From NCBI GenBank assembly GCA_028873795.1, contig JAPPNP010000031.1, positions 1-64,000 of the forward strand: a DNA stretch of 64,000 bases, written 5' to 3'. Positions 29,401-46,943 of this stretch are shown in pieces. This DNA comes from Chloroflexota bacterium. Its GTDB lineage: Bacteria > Chloroflexota > UBA11872. Position 1 is the first letter of the stretch, and every line of letters starts with the position of its first letter. The notes beneath the pieces are model-generated. The model did no database searches, was not told where the DNA came from, and worked only from the letters and a program-made list of their open reading frames with translations. Made by a program: the position numbers and the translations under genes.

Positions 29401-31470
29401 CTAAACTCCTGAGAGAACTTCCTGTCCCGTCCCGGCCCCCGGCCGGACGGCGTAGTGTGAAAACTCCATCGAAAACGTGCCCCGGCCCTGAGTGGCCGAA
29501 CGCAACGCACTAGCGTACCCAAACATTGTGGCCAGCGGTACCTCTGCGCGAATAATGCTCGATCCGCCGCGCGGCTCGGTCCCTTGAACCTCGCCGCGCT
29601 TGGCCAGCAAGCCCGCCAGCACGTCGCCGACATAATCGTCGGGAATCACCACGTCCACGGCCATCACGGGCTCGAGAACCGCGGTTCCCGATCGCCGCAA
29701 GGCTTCCTCCACCGCCCATGCCCCCGCGATTTCGAAGGCGATCTCGGAGGAGTCGACCTCATGTGACGATCCATCGACGATCCGGATGCGCACGTCAATG
29801 ACCTGAAAACCCTGGAGCCCACCGGTCAGCGCGCGTCGCACCCCACGCTCAGCCGCGGGAATGAAGCCGAGAGGGATGGCGCCGCCGACGATCCGCGTTT
29901 CGATCTCAACGCCCGCACCAGGTTCGAGTGGCTCGAGCTCGACGACCACGTGGCCGTATTGGCCGCGTCCGCCCGTCTGGCGGATAAAGCGACCGGGCGC
30001 CTGCACGGCTCGCAATGGACGCTCGCGATAGGCCACCTGCGGGCGGCCCACGTTGGCGCCGACGCGGAATTCGCGCAGCAGGCGATCCACGATGACCTCG
30101 AGGTGCAATTCGCCCATGCCGGCGATCAGCGTCTGGCCGGTCTCCTCGTCGTTTCGAACCTGGAACGTCGGGTCTTCCTCGCCGAGCTTGCCCAGCGCCG
30201 TGATGATGCGGTCCTGGTCGGCGCGGCTCTTGGGCTCGATGGCAATCGTCACCACGGGGTCGGGGAATGTGATCGACTCCAGCAGCACGGGATGCGCCGG
30301 GTCGGCCAACGTGTCCCCGGTGCTTACGTCGCGCATGCCAACCGCCGCGACGATATCTCCGGGAACGATCGGATCCTTGATCTCCTCGCGCTTGTCGGCG
30401 TGCATGCGCAGCACGCGGCTCAAGCGCTGCCGCTTGCCGGTGCCGACGTTGAGCAGCGTCGTCCCGGGGTCGATGCGACCGGAATAGACCCGGAAATAGG
30501 CGAGCTTGCCCGAATGCGGGTCGGCCACCATCTTGAACGCCAGCGCCGCAAACGGCGCGTCTTCCGACGCCCCGCGCTCGACCGCTTCGTCAGTGGCGGG
30601 ATCCATGCCGCGCACGGGCGGCACGTCCAGCGGCGAGGGAAGGTAGTGCGTCACCGCATCCAGCACCGGCTCGATGCCCCGGTTGCGCAACGCGCTGCCG
30701 AACAGGACCGGCACAAGCTCCAACTGAATGGTGCCGCGTCGCAGCGCGGCAATCATCGTCGCGGAGTCCACCTCGTCATCGTTGAGGTAGAGCTCCGCAA
30801 TGTGGTCGTCAAATTCACTCAGCGCTTCCAGCAGCTGCAGACGGGCAACGACGGCCACCTCCGCCAGATCGTCCGGGATAGCCTCGACCGACGGTTGGGT
30901 CACCCCATCGCCGGCCCACACGATGGCCTGCATGTCGACCAGGTCGATCACGCCTTGGAACTCCTGCTCGCGGCCAATGGGGAGCTGAATCGGCACCGGG
31001 TTCGCTCCGAGGCGCTCGCGAATGGAGCGGACTGCCGCGTCGGGATCGGCCCCGACGCGATCCATTTTGTTGATGAAGGCCACGCGCGGCACGTCGTACT
31101 TGTCGGCCTGGCGCCAGACGGTCTCGGACTGCGGCTCCACGCCGTGCACGGCGTCGAAGACCACCAGCCCGCCATCCAGGACGCGCAGCGATCGCTCGAC
31201 CTCGGCCGTGAAGTCCACGTGCCCGGGCGTGTCGATGATGTTGATGCGGCGGTCCCGCCAGTAGCACGTGGTGGCCGCCGCCACGATGGTGATGCCGCGC
31301 TCGCGCTCCTGCGCCATCCAGTCCATCTGCGTCGTGCCATCGTCAATGACGCCAATGCGATGGATGCGCCCGGTATAGAAGAGGATGCGTTCGGTAGTCG
31401 TCGTCTTGCCGGCATCGATGTGGGCGATGATGCCGATGTTGCGAGTTTGCGCGATGTCAGATTCGGACAT
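29401..31470 (-). CDS. fusA: Elongation factor G
   Basis: [25 protein letters not shown]...[24 protein letters not shown]. Confidence 0.97.
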   Translation of the reverse strand: MSESDIAQTRNIGIIAHIDAGKTTTTERILFYTGRIHRIGVIDDGTTQMDWMAQERERGITIVAAATTCYWRDRRINIIDTPGHVDFTAEVERSLRVLDGGLVVFDAVHGVEPQSETVWRQADKYDVPRVAFINKMDRVGADPDAAVRSIRERLGANPVPIQLPIGREQEFQGVIDLVDMQAIVWAGDGVTQPSVEAIPDDLAEVAVVARLQLLEALSEFDDHIAELYLNDDEVDSATMIAALRRGTIQLELVPVLFGSALRNRGIEPVLDAVTHYLPSPLDVPPVRGMDPATDEAVERGASEDAPFAALAFKMVADPHSGKLAYFRVYSGRIDPGTTLLNVGTGKRQRLSRVLRMHADKREEIKDPIVPGDIVAAVGMRDVSTGDTLADPAHPVLLESITFPDPVVTIAIEPKSRADQDRIITALGKLGEEDPTFQVRNDEETGQTLIAGMGELHLEVIVDRLLREFRVGANVGRPQVAYRERPLRAVQAPGRFIRQTGGRGQYGHVVVELEPLEPGAGVEIETRIVGGAIPLGFIPAAERGVRRALTGGLQGFQVIDVRIRIVDGSSHEVDSSEIAFEIAGAWAVEEALRRSGTAVLEPVMAVDVVIPDDYVGDVLAGLLAKRGEVQGTEPRGGSSIIRAEVPLATMFGYASALRSATQGRGTFSMEFSHYAVRPGAGTGQEVLSGV

Positions 31471-31487
31471 GATTGAAAGGGCTCGGG

Positions 31488-31958
31488 CTAAAACGCGTAG
31501 ATGGCGAACGCGCGATTCGCCTCGGCCATGCGATGCATCTCTTCACGCCGGCGCACCGCACCGCCCTGACCGGTGGATGCATCGAGAAGCTCAAAGGCCA
31601 GGCGCTCATGCATCGAGCGACCGGGACGCGCCCGCGCCGAACTGATCAGCCAGCGCACGGCCAGGGAATAGCGCCGGTCGCCGCGAATCTCGACCGGCAC
31701 CTGATAGGTTGCGCCGCCGACGCGGCGCGGCTTGACTTCGATTTGCGGCATGACGTTGCGAATGGCCTCTTCGAACGCGTCAAGCGCCGGCGTGCCGCTG
31801 CGCTCTTCCACGAGGTCGAAGGCGCCATACACGATTGCTTGCGCCTTGGCCTTGTAGCCGTGACGCATCAGCTTGTTGATAAAGCGCTCCACCGTCCGGT
31901 TGTTGTATTTCGGATCGGGCGCGGTCATTCGCCGCTCGGGGCGCTTCCGGCGTGGCAT
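31488..31958 (-). CDS. rpsG: 30S ribosomal protein S7
   Basis: [30 protein letters not shown]...[18 protein letters not shown]. Confidence 0.97.
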   Translation of the reverse strand: MPRRKRPERRMTAPDPKYNNRTVERFINKLMRHGYKAKAQAIVYGAFDLVEERSGTPALDAFEEAIRNVMPQIEVKPRRVGGATYQVPVEIRGDRRYSLAVRWLISSARARPGRSMHERLAFELLDASTGQGGAVRRREEMHRMAEANRAFAIYAF

Positions 31959-31998
31959 GTGTGCTGAATCTCCTAGTTAGTGTGCGGGGCCGCGGGTT

Positions 31999-32035
31999 CG
32001 AGTAGTCCGTACGCCATCAAGGGCTACCGACTGCT
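31999..32035 (-). promoter_or_regulatory. Hairpin in the 94-nt rpsL-rpsG intercistronic region (candidate S7 autoregulatory element)
   Basis: GAGCAGTCGGTAGCC-CTTGAT-GGCGTACGGACTACTC on the minus strand; long imperfect stem. Confidence 0.55.
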
Positions 32036-32052
32036 CCACGGGAGAGCTAAAC

Positions 32053-32466
32053 CTATGCGCCGCGCCGGGTGCCGTACTTTGACCGCCCCTGCTTGCGATT
32101 CTCGACGCCCGTGGCATCCAGCGGTCCTCGTACGACGTGATAGCGCACGCCGGGGAGATCCTTGACGCGTCCGCCGCGAATCAGAACGACGGAGTGCTCC
32201 TGGAGCTGGTGCCCTTCACCCGGAATGTAGGCCGTGACCTCCATGCCGTTCGACAATCGAACCCGCGCCACCTTGCGCAGCGCGGAGTTCGGCTTTCGCG
32301 GGGTGACGGTACGCACCAGCGTGCAAACGCCGCGTTTCTGCGGCGCGCCGCGCGTGCGGACCATGCGCCGCCGCAGGCCGTTGTAGGCAAAGTGCAGCGC
32401 AGGCGCCGTCACTTTGCGCCGTGACTTGCGCCGACCCTTGCGAACGAGCTGATTTATTGTTGGCAC
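32053..32466 (-). CDS. rpsL: 30S ribosomal protein S12
   Basis: [14 protein letters not shown]...[60 protein letters not shown] start. Confidence 0.98.
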   Translation of the reverse strand: MPTINQLVRKGRRKSRRKVTAPALHFAYNGLRRRMVRTRGAPQKRGVCTLVRTVTPRKPNSALRKVARVRLSNGMEVTAYIPGEGHQLQEHSVVLIRGGRVKDLPGVRYHVVRGPLDATGVENRKQGRSKYGTRRGA

Positions 32467-32538
32467 ACGACCACCACAGTCTGTCGAATTAGGGGCACGA
32501 CAAAACAGGACGCACGAAGGCGCCCGCCAGGCACGCTA

Positions 32539-37065
<4,527 letters not shown>

Positions 37066-37079
37066 GCTCGTTTTGCCTC

Positions 37080-40538
<3,459 letters not shown>

Positions 40539-40556
40539 GGAGCCTCAGCTTCTCAG

Positions 40557-40685
40557 GTCCGGCGAACGTGCCGGACAAACGCCGTCGCGGAAACGACAGG
40601 CCATGTTTCGTGACGAACAAGCGCGTGCCGGGACTTGGTGCACGCTTGGGGGCCGGGAACGCCACCCGGGTCACGTCAGACGTGA
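40557..40685 (-). promoter_or_regulatory. Structured rpoB leader: four successive inverted repeats
   Basis: GTCCGGC/GCCGGAC (40557-40576), GCGTGC/GCACGC (40623-40645), CCGGG/CCCGG (40653-40669), TCACGT-CAG-ACGTGA (40671-40685). Confidence 0.5.
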
Positions 40686-40765
40686 TCGGCCAGCTTGCGC
40701 TAATAGCCCCGCCTTATCAGTCGCAAATCCAACACCTCGAACAAGCGGTTTTCCAAAGACAGCAC

Positions 40766-40800
40766 AAAACACCCAGAGCGGTCCAAGAACCGCCTGGGTG
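40766..40800 (-). terminator. Rho-independent terminator downstream of the HIT gene, before rpoB
   Basis: Minus strand: CACCCAGGCGGT-TCTTGG-ACCGCTCTGGGTG-TTTTGTGCTGT; 12-bp stem with one bulge, followed by a T-tract. Confidence 0.75.
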
Positions 40801-40934
40801 ATCGACCTATTCGATTCGCCCTAGCTCAAGCTGGGCGCAAAATCCCCGCACGTCGCCTCTAGCCTAGCATGCGCCCAAACGCGGTCAAGCGTGGCGGGCT
40901 CGATGGGCATGGCCGGTGCGACGCGCTTGCCGGT

Positions 40935-41306
40935 TTAGCCAAGCTCCCCGCGCAGTTGTCGACCACCGAGCACGTGCAGGTGGACGTGACCCACCGACTG
41001 CGCTCCGTGCCGCCCGTGATTCACGGCCACGCGATAGCCGGCCTCGTCCACGCCCTCGAGCCGCGCCACCTTGGCGGCGGCCGCAAGCAGGCGTCCGGAC
41101 AGCGCGGGCTCGTCCCGCAGGTCGTCGATTCCCGACAGGTGCCGGCGCGGCACGACAAGCACGTGCACCGGGGCCTGGGGCGCGATATCTCGAAACGCGA
41201 CGACCGCATCGTCCGCGTAAACCTGGTCCGAAGGTATGGCCCCCGCCACGATCTTGCAGAAGAGACAGTCCGGATCTACGGCGTTCGAGGTGGCTCGGCT
41301 GGTCAT
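40935..41306 (-). CDS. HIT family protein (histidine triad)
   Basis: DCLFCKIVAGAIPSDQVYADD...QSVGHVHLHVLGGRQL. Confidence 0.92.
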   Translation of the reverse strand: MTSRATSNAVDPDCLFCKIVAGAIPSDQVYADDAVVAFRDIAPQAPVHVLVVPRRHLSGIDDLRDEPALSGRLLAAAAKVARLEGVDEAGYRVAVNHGRHGAQSVGHVHLHVLGGRQLRGELG

Positions 41307-42205
41307 TCGCCGGCAGCTCCCGCGATGGCTGGCGCGCCGAGGTTAAGGCATTCCCATCCGTCCCGGCACAACGCGCCTTCGAGCTTCAATCCCCGGTCGG
41401 CGGCGGCCACCCGCACCTCAGCGCCGCGGGTCTCGATAATGCCGCCAAGGATCACGCGGCCACCGCGGCGCACCGCCTCTAGGTAAAGGTCGAAATCGCG
41501 CAAATGCGTATCCGCCACGATGTTGGCCACCAGGAGGTCGCACGGGTCCAAACTGGATAAGGGCAGCTGCCCATGGATCACGGAGACGCGGTCGTCGCAG
41601 CCGTTTCGTTCCACGTTCTCGCGCGCCGCCCGCACCGCGTCGGCGTCCGAGTCGATGGCACACACCCGGCGTGCGCCCCGCAGCGCGGCCACTATCGCCA
41701 GGATGCCGGAGCCCGTGCCCACGTCGAGCATGGCCTGTCCGGTTGCCAGCGCGCGCTCGAGCATCTCGACCGCAAGCTGCGTGGTCGGATGCAAGCCCGT
41801 ACCAAAGGCCATTCCCGGATCGAGGCGAATGACGCGGCGGTTGCCGTCCGGGACGTCCGACCACGACGGCGCAACGATGAAGCCTCGCCCGATAGGAAAC
41901 GGGCGGTAGAACTCTCGCCATTCGTTGAGGTAGTCCTCCGGTCGCACCCATCGGGCTTGTGGCTCGCGCAGCGTCGAGGCGCCGGTTGCGCCCAGGTGCC
42001 AGAGGGCGCGTTCGACGGCCTGGCGAGTCGAGGCGCACTTCTCACCGTCGGCGATGTAGGCCCGCACGGTTACCCGACCGCGCGCATGGTCGCCCGGATG
42101 CTCGACGGCCAGCGCGGATCCGACGTAGCGGCCAAGTTCCGCCCGCAGGTCATCGACGTCCGACGGGTCCACCTGGACCGAAATCTCGAGCCAGCGTTGG
42201 CTCAC
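41303..42205 (-). CDS. prmA: Ribosomal protein L11 methyltransferase
   Basis: IRLDPGMAFGTGLHPTTQLAVEMLE...MLDVGTGSGILAIVAALRGA. Confidence 0.92.
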   Translation of the reverse strand: MSQRWLEISVQVDPSDVDDLRAELGRYVGSALAVEHPGDHARGRVTVRAYIADGEKCASTRQAVERALWHLGATGASTLREPQARWVRPEDYLNEWREFYRPFPIGRGFIVAPSWSDVPDGNRRVIRLDPGMAFGTGLHPTTQLAVEMLERALATGQAMLDVGTGSGILAIVAALRGARRVCAIDSDADAVRAARENVERNGCDDRVSVIHGQLPLSSLDPCDLLVANIVADTHLRDFDLYLEAVRRGGRVILGGIIETRGAEVRVAAADRGLKLEGALCRDGWECLNLGAPAIAGAAGE

Positions 42206-43308
42206 CGGAACGCGGCGCGCGCCTTTTCGACGAAGCTCTGGCCCTTGGCGTCACTGCCGGCAGGCAACGAATCCCGCAGTTGCTCGAGCAATTCCCGCTG
42301 ATCCGACGACAGCTTCTTAGGAACGACGACGTTGACCGTTATGCGTTGATCGCCCCGTCCCGACCCGCGATACCGAGGCACGCCGCGTCCGCGCAGCTTG
42401 AGCACGGTGCCCGGCTGTGTGCCGGGCGGCACGGTGACGGATTCCTCGCCATCGACGGTGGGGATGTCGACCACGGCGCCGAGGGCCGCCTCGGCAACGT
42501 TGAGCGCAAGATCGCTCACGATGTCGTCCCCGTCGCGCTCGAGCAGCGGGTGGGGCTCCACCTCGATCGCCACGTACAGGTCGCCCGGCGTGCCGCGGTT
42601 TCGCCCGTGATCGCCCGCGCCCGAGAGACGCATCTCCGTTCCGGGCGGCAATCCGGCGGGAATCTCGATTTCACGACTCAGCGCGCGGCGTTCGAGGCCC
42701 ATGGCGTTGCAGGTCGGGCACGGCTCGGTGATCTCGCGACCCTCACCGTGGCAGCGCGGACACGTGGCCACGTTCACAAACTGGCCGAAGAGCGACCGCT
42801 CGGCCCGCTGCACTTGGCCGGCCCCCTGGCACATCCGGCAGGTCGAGGGCTTGGTGCCGGGCGCGGCTCCGTCGCCCCCACAGGTACCGCACGGTTCGAG
42901 CCGCTCGTACTCGACGGTTTTGGCCGCGCCGAAAACCGACTCGACAAAGTCCATCGGCAGCACAACGCGCCGATCGGCTCCGCGCTGCTCGGTTCGGCGG
43001 GTGCGCGCCGTCCCACGCCCGAAAAACGCGTCGAAGATGTCGCCAACGCCGGCAAAGTCGTCGACACCGGCACCGAATCCGCCACGCGCGTCGGCGTGTC
43101 CAAAGCGATCGTACATTTGCCGCTTTTCGGTGTCGCGCAAGACCTCGTAGGCCTCGTTGATCTGCTTGAACTTGGCGTCGGCGTCGGGCGCTTTGCTGAC
43201 ATCCGGGTGGTATTCGCGCGCCAGCTTGCGGAAGGCACGGCGAATATCCGCTTCGGAGGCGTTCCGGCCAACCCCCAGCACGTCGTAGTAGTCGGGCTTG
43301 CTGCTCAC
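42202..43308 (-). CDS. dnaJ: Chaperone DnaJ
   Basis: DYYDVLGVGRNASEADIRRAFRKLAREYHPDVSK and four CxxC zinc motifs. Confidence 0.96.
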   Translation of the reverse strand: MSSKPDYYDVLGVGRNASEADIRRAFRKLAREYHPDVSKAPDADAKFKQINEAYEVLRDTEKRQMYDRFGHADARGGFGAGVDDFAGVGDIFDAFFGRGTARTRRTEQRGADRRVVLPMDFVESVFGAAKTVEYERLEPCGTCGGDGAAPGTKPSTCRMCQGAGQVQRAERSLFGQFVNVATCPRCHGEGREITEPCPTCNAMGLERRALSREIEIPAGLPPGTEMRLSGAGDHGRNRGTPGDLYVAIEVEPHPLLERDGDDIVSDLALNVAEAALGAVVDIPTVDGEESVTVPPGTQPGTVLKLRGRGVPRYRGSGRGDQRITVNVVVPKKLSSDQRELLEQLRDSLPAGSDAKGQSFVEKARAAFR

Positions 43309-43328
43309 TGTCGCGTCACTGCCTGCGG

Positions 43329-44003
43329 CTAGCCTGCGCCGCTCGCGGCAGGCGTCGCGTCGTCGGAGCCCGTCCCGTCGGACTCGGAGGCGAGACTGGC
43401 CGCCGGCGCCGCCTTGACGAGCGTCGGTCGCAACACCCGGTCATGCATGCGATAGCCGCGCTGCAGCTGCTCCGCCACCGCCATTGGGCCTTCGCCGTCG
43501 TCCGACATCACCACTTCGTGAATCGAGGTGTCGATGGGGTCGCCGCGCGTGCATTCGATCGGCTTGACGCCGTGCGCCTCGAGCGCGCCCAAGAGCTGTG
43601 CCTGCGTGAGCGCGATGCCATCCACCCAGCTCAAGAGCCGCAACTCGCCGGGCAGCGTCTCGAATGCGCGTTCGAACCCATCGATGACCCGCAAGATGTC
43701 GAACGCGATCGCCATGTTGGCGAACAGGGTTCGTTCCCGCGCTTCGGCCTCGGTGCGCCGCCGGTAGTTGGCAAAGTCCGCTTGGGACCGGGTGAGCCGG
43801 TTGAGCACGTCCCGATGCCGCCGCTCGAGATCGGTCTCCGATTCGCCGGACTCGGATTGACTGGCCTCCGCTGCTGGCTGGTCGTCGGAGCTTGATGCCG
43901 CACGGCGATCCGTGACGCGAATCGTCGGCCGGTTGTTCTCGTCGTCGGCCTGCGGCGCCGGATCGCCCGGCGTCTCCGGTTCACGAGGATCGGCTTCCGC
44001 CAT
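43329..44003 (-). CDS. grpE: Nucleotide exchange factor GrpE
   Basis: QADFANYRRRTEAEARERTLFANMAIAFDILRVIDGFERAF; start at internal Met. Confidence 0.88.
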   Translation of the reverse strand: MAEADPREPETPGDPAPQADDENNRPTIRVTDRRAASSSDDQPAAEASQSESGESETDLERRHRDVLNRLTRSQADFANYRRRTEAEARERTLFANMAIAFDILRVIDGFERAFETLPGELRLLSWVDGIALTQAQLLGALEAHGVKPIECTRGDPIDTSIHEVVMSDDGEGPMAVAEQLQRGYRMHDRVLRPTLVKAAPAASLASESDGTGSDDATPAASGAG

Positions 44004-44131
44004 GCTTGTCCCTACTCCTCTAGCTGCGGTGGGCTGCGGCGTCCGGCGTGGATCCGGCTGCCGAGGCATTATCCATGCCCGCGCCGACCGACCCGGCGCA
44101 CGTGAGTCTGTTCATCCGGCGCCGTTCGCGG

Positions 44132-46933
44132 CTAGCCACCGTCGCGTTGAACTCGGACTTCGCCCGGCACGACCACGAAGTCCGCTCGGCTCACGGCTTG
44201 GGCGCCCACGAGGACCTCGACGCTCCACTGCCCCGCGGCGGCGGTCGGCGGAAGGAAGAACCAGAAGCCGTAGGTGGCCCGTGGCGACGCGCCCACCGGG
44301 TCGGTCAGGAATCTGCCGATCTCCCGATCCCCGGCATTCCAGCGAATCCCAAGGCGTGTGCCCTGGACGATGTCGGTGAATTCGACGGAAACATTGACCC
44401 GCTCGCCCGGATGGAACTGCAGCGTCGGCTCGACCGGGTTCTGGGCCGAGTCGAGATCGAGCGCCAGCGTCACCGCCTCGATGTTGGCCGACTCGTTCAC
44501 GGCTGGGGGAATGGTCGGCGTTGGCGACGCTTCCGCCGTGGCCTCGGGGGTGGATTCCGCCGTGCCCTCTGGTGTGGCCTCGGGCGTGGCTTCCGTCGCG
44601 ACGGCCGGCGTAGGCGCGGGCTCGGCGGGTAGCGGCTGGCCGGGTGGGGCGATGCGCCACACGATGCCGCGTCCTTCGAGCAGGAAGACGCTGCCGTCAT
44701 GGGCGATCGCCATGTCGATGGCGGTGAACAGCGGAATCTCGCCGGCCGGGCCCCCTGGCTGTCCTGAACCCGTCGGGTCGCCGGCGATCACGCGCGCGGC
44801 GCCGCCGCTGACGGCTGTGATCGTTCCCGCGCCGCTTTCGACCACGTAGAACCCGCCGGCGGCGTCAGTCGCCAGCCCAATGGGAGCTTCGATGCGGACT
44901 GACGCCGCCGGCCCCTCATCGGGCGCCGCGGTGTCCGGCGAGCCCGCGGCAAGCTCGATGCTCCCGTCGCCGCGCACCCGGCGCACCACTCCCGCTTGCA
45001 ATTGCGAAATGAGGACGCCGCCGGACGCGTCCACCGCCACGCGCTGGGGAAAACCCACCGCCGCGGCGGCGGCGGGCCCGCCGTCGCCGCCCGAGCCGAA
45101 ATTGCCGGTGCCGGCAAACGAGACGATGGTTCCGTCACGCTCCACGCGGCGAACCCGATGATCCGGCGCGTCGACGACGTACAAGCGCCCAGAGGAATCC
45201 AGGGCCACGCCAACCGGCTCGGTGAGTGAGGCGTACGTTGCCGGCCCGCCGTCGCCGGTTGAGCCCGGAGCGCTGCCGCCGACCATGGTGCTGATCACGC
45301 CCTCCGGCGAAACCCGCCGCACCCGGAAGTTGCCCGCGTCGGCGATGTAGAGAGCGCCCTGTGCATCGACGGTGACGTGGTGGGGCCGATTCAACTGCGC
45401 CGCCGTGGCCAGGCCGCCGTCACCCGAGAATCCTGGGTTGCCCGTCCCGGCCACGGTGCGCACGGTGCCGTCGAGTTCGATCCGGCGAACCCGGTGGTTG
45501 CCGGTGTCGGCAATCAACACGCGCCCGAAGCCGTCAACCGCGATACCCCGCGGCGTCGTGAACTGGGCGTCCTGCCGCAAGCCGCCCTCACCGTCATAGC
45601 CCGGTTCGCCGCGGCCGGCGAACGCGTCGGCAATCAAATCCCCCGCAACCGGCGGCGGCAGCGCCTGCGCGGGAGCCGGTGGACGATAGGGCGGGGCGGC
45701 CGGCGCCTCGGGCTCGGCGGGAATCTGCGCAATGGGCACCAGCGCCCGCAAGCGACGCGTCCCCTGTTCGACGACCAGCAACTCCCCGCGCGTGGTGACC
45801 GTCACGTCGACCGGGAGCTCCAGCCGCGTATCGACGGCGAGGCGGCCGGATGCCGATGGCTGTTGCAGGTCGCCGGCGATGGTCGTGATGCCGCCATTGG
45901 GATCGATGCGGCGGATGCGTCGATTGTTCCAGTCCGCGACAAAGACGTTGCCGTCGGTGTCCACGGCCACGGCCTGGGGCCCGTGCAGCTGGGCGCTCAC
46001 CGCCGAACCGCCATCCCCGCCGATACCGGGCGCTCCGGTTCCCGCGAGCGTGTGAATGGCCGCAACGCTGCTCTGGCCGGATACCCGGCGGATGCGGTTT
46101 CCACCAAGCTCGGCGATCAATACGTTGGCAAACGCGTCGACGTCCACGTCGACCGGTTGATTCAATTGCGCGCTCGTGGCGGCGCCGCCATCGCCCGCGC
46201 TTCCGGCGACGCCGGTGCCCGCCATGGTCGTCACGATGCCGTCAGGGCCGATGCGCCGCACGCGATTCGCGGCGCGCTCGGCGACAAATAGGGTGCCCTC
46301 GCCGTCCAGCGCCATGCCGGCATTTGCCGCCAGGCGGGCCAGGCTCGCCGGCCCGCCATCGCCCTCGATCCCCGGCTGCCCATCGCCAATGACCGTCGTG
46401 ATCGTGCCGTCGAGCGCTACGCGGCGTACCCGATGCAACTCCCCAATCAGAAGAACGCCGGCTCCGTCGACCAGCAATCGGGTGGGCTCCGTGAGCTCGG
46501 CCTGCGTTGCAGGCCCGCCATCACCGGCGGAGCCGCGAATGTCCGTGCCGGCCACGGTTTGAATCACGCCGTCGGCGCCGATGCGCCGGACGCGATTGGC
46601 TTGGGGATCCGAGATGTAGACCCGGCCCTGCGGGTCGACTGCCACGCCGCCGATACTTCGAAACTGCGCCAGCGCCGCAGCCTGTCCGTCGCCGGAGTCG
46701 CCGAATTCGCCGCTGCCCGCCAGATCGATCACCACCAGCGGGAGTTGAACCGCCGGCGGCAAGCTCGACACGACAAGCGGCAGGTAGGGCCTCGCGACGG
46801 CCGCGACAGTCGATGCAGTCTCGGTGGGCTGCGCTGGGCCTTGATCATCGCCCGGTACGCCAATGTCGCATCCCGTGGCCGCAATGGCGGCCAGTGCGCC
46901 CACGAGCATCTGCCGCCGAGTCATTGGCCGCAT
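44132..46933 (-). CDS. Exported NHL-repeat lipoprotein, two sets of six repeats
   Basis: RRQMLVGALAAIAATGC Tat/lipobox; repeats of AGTGxxGxxGDGGPAxxAxLxxPxxVAVDxxGxxxIADxxNxRVRRI. Confidence 0.85.
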   Translation of the reverse strand: MRPMTRRQMLVGALAAIAATGCDIGVPGDDQGPAQPTETASTVAAVARPYLPLVVSSLPPAVQLPLVVIDLAGSGEFGDSGDGQAAALAQFRSIGGVAVDPQGRVYISDPQANRVRRIGADGVIQTVAGTDIRGSAGDGGPATQAELTEPTRLLVDGAGVLLIGELHRVRRVALDGTITTVIGDGQPGIEGDGGPASLARLAANAGMALDGEGTLFVAERAANRVRRIGPDGIVTTMAGTGVAGSAGDGGAATSAQLNQPVDVDVDAFANVLIAELGGNRIRRVSGQSSVAAIHTLAGTGAPGIGGDGGSAVSAQLHGPQAVAVDTDGNVFVADWNNRRIRRIDPNGGITTIAGDLQQPSASGRLAVDTRLELPVDVTVTTRGELLVVEQGTRRLRALVPIAQIPAEPEAPAAPPYRPPAPAQALPPPVAGDLIADAFAGRGEPGYDGEGGLRQDAQFTTPRGIAVDGFGRVLIADTGNHRVRRIELDGTVRTVAGTGNPGFSGDGGLATAAQLNRPHHVTVDAQGALYIADAGNFRVRRVSPEGVISTMVGGSAPGSTGDGGPATYASLTEPVGVALDSSGRLYVVDAPDHRVRRVERDGTIVSFAGTGNFGSGGDGGPAAAAAVGFPQRVAVDASGGVLISQLQAGVVRRVRGDGSIELAAGSPDTAAPDEGPAASVRIEAPIGLATDAAGGFYVVESGAGTITAVSGGAARVIAGDPTGSGQPGGPAGEIPLFTAIDMAIAHDGSVFLLEGRGIVWRIAPPGQPLPAEPAPTPAVATEATPEATPEGTAESTPEATAEASPTPTIPPAVNESANIEAVTLALDLDSAQNPVEPTLQFHPGERVNVSVEFTDIVQGTRLGIRWNAGDREIGRFLTDPVGASPRATYGFWFFLPPTAAAGQWSVEVLVGAQAVSRADFVVVPGEVRVQRDGG

Positions 46934-46943
46934 GCGCCGGTAT

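Noticed and set aside
31959-32052. tRNA-like spacer (AGCAGTCGGTAGC...CTCGAACCC)
   Set aside because: Resembles D- and T-arm sequence but no acceptor stem or complete cloverleaf can be formed; better explained as an intercistronic hairpin
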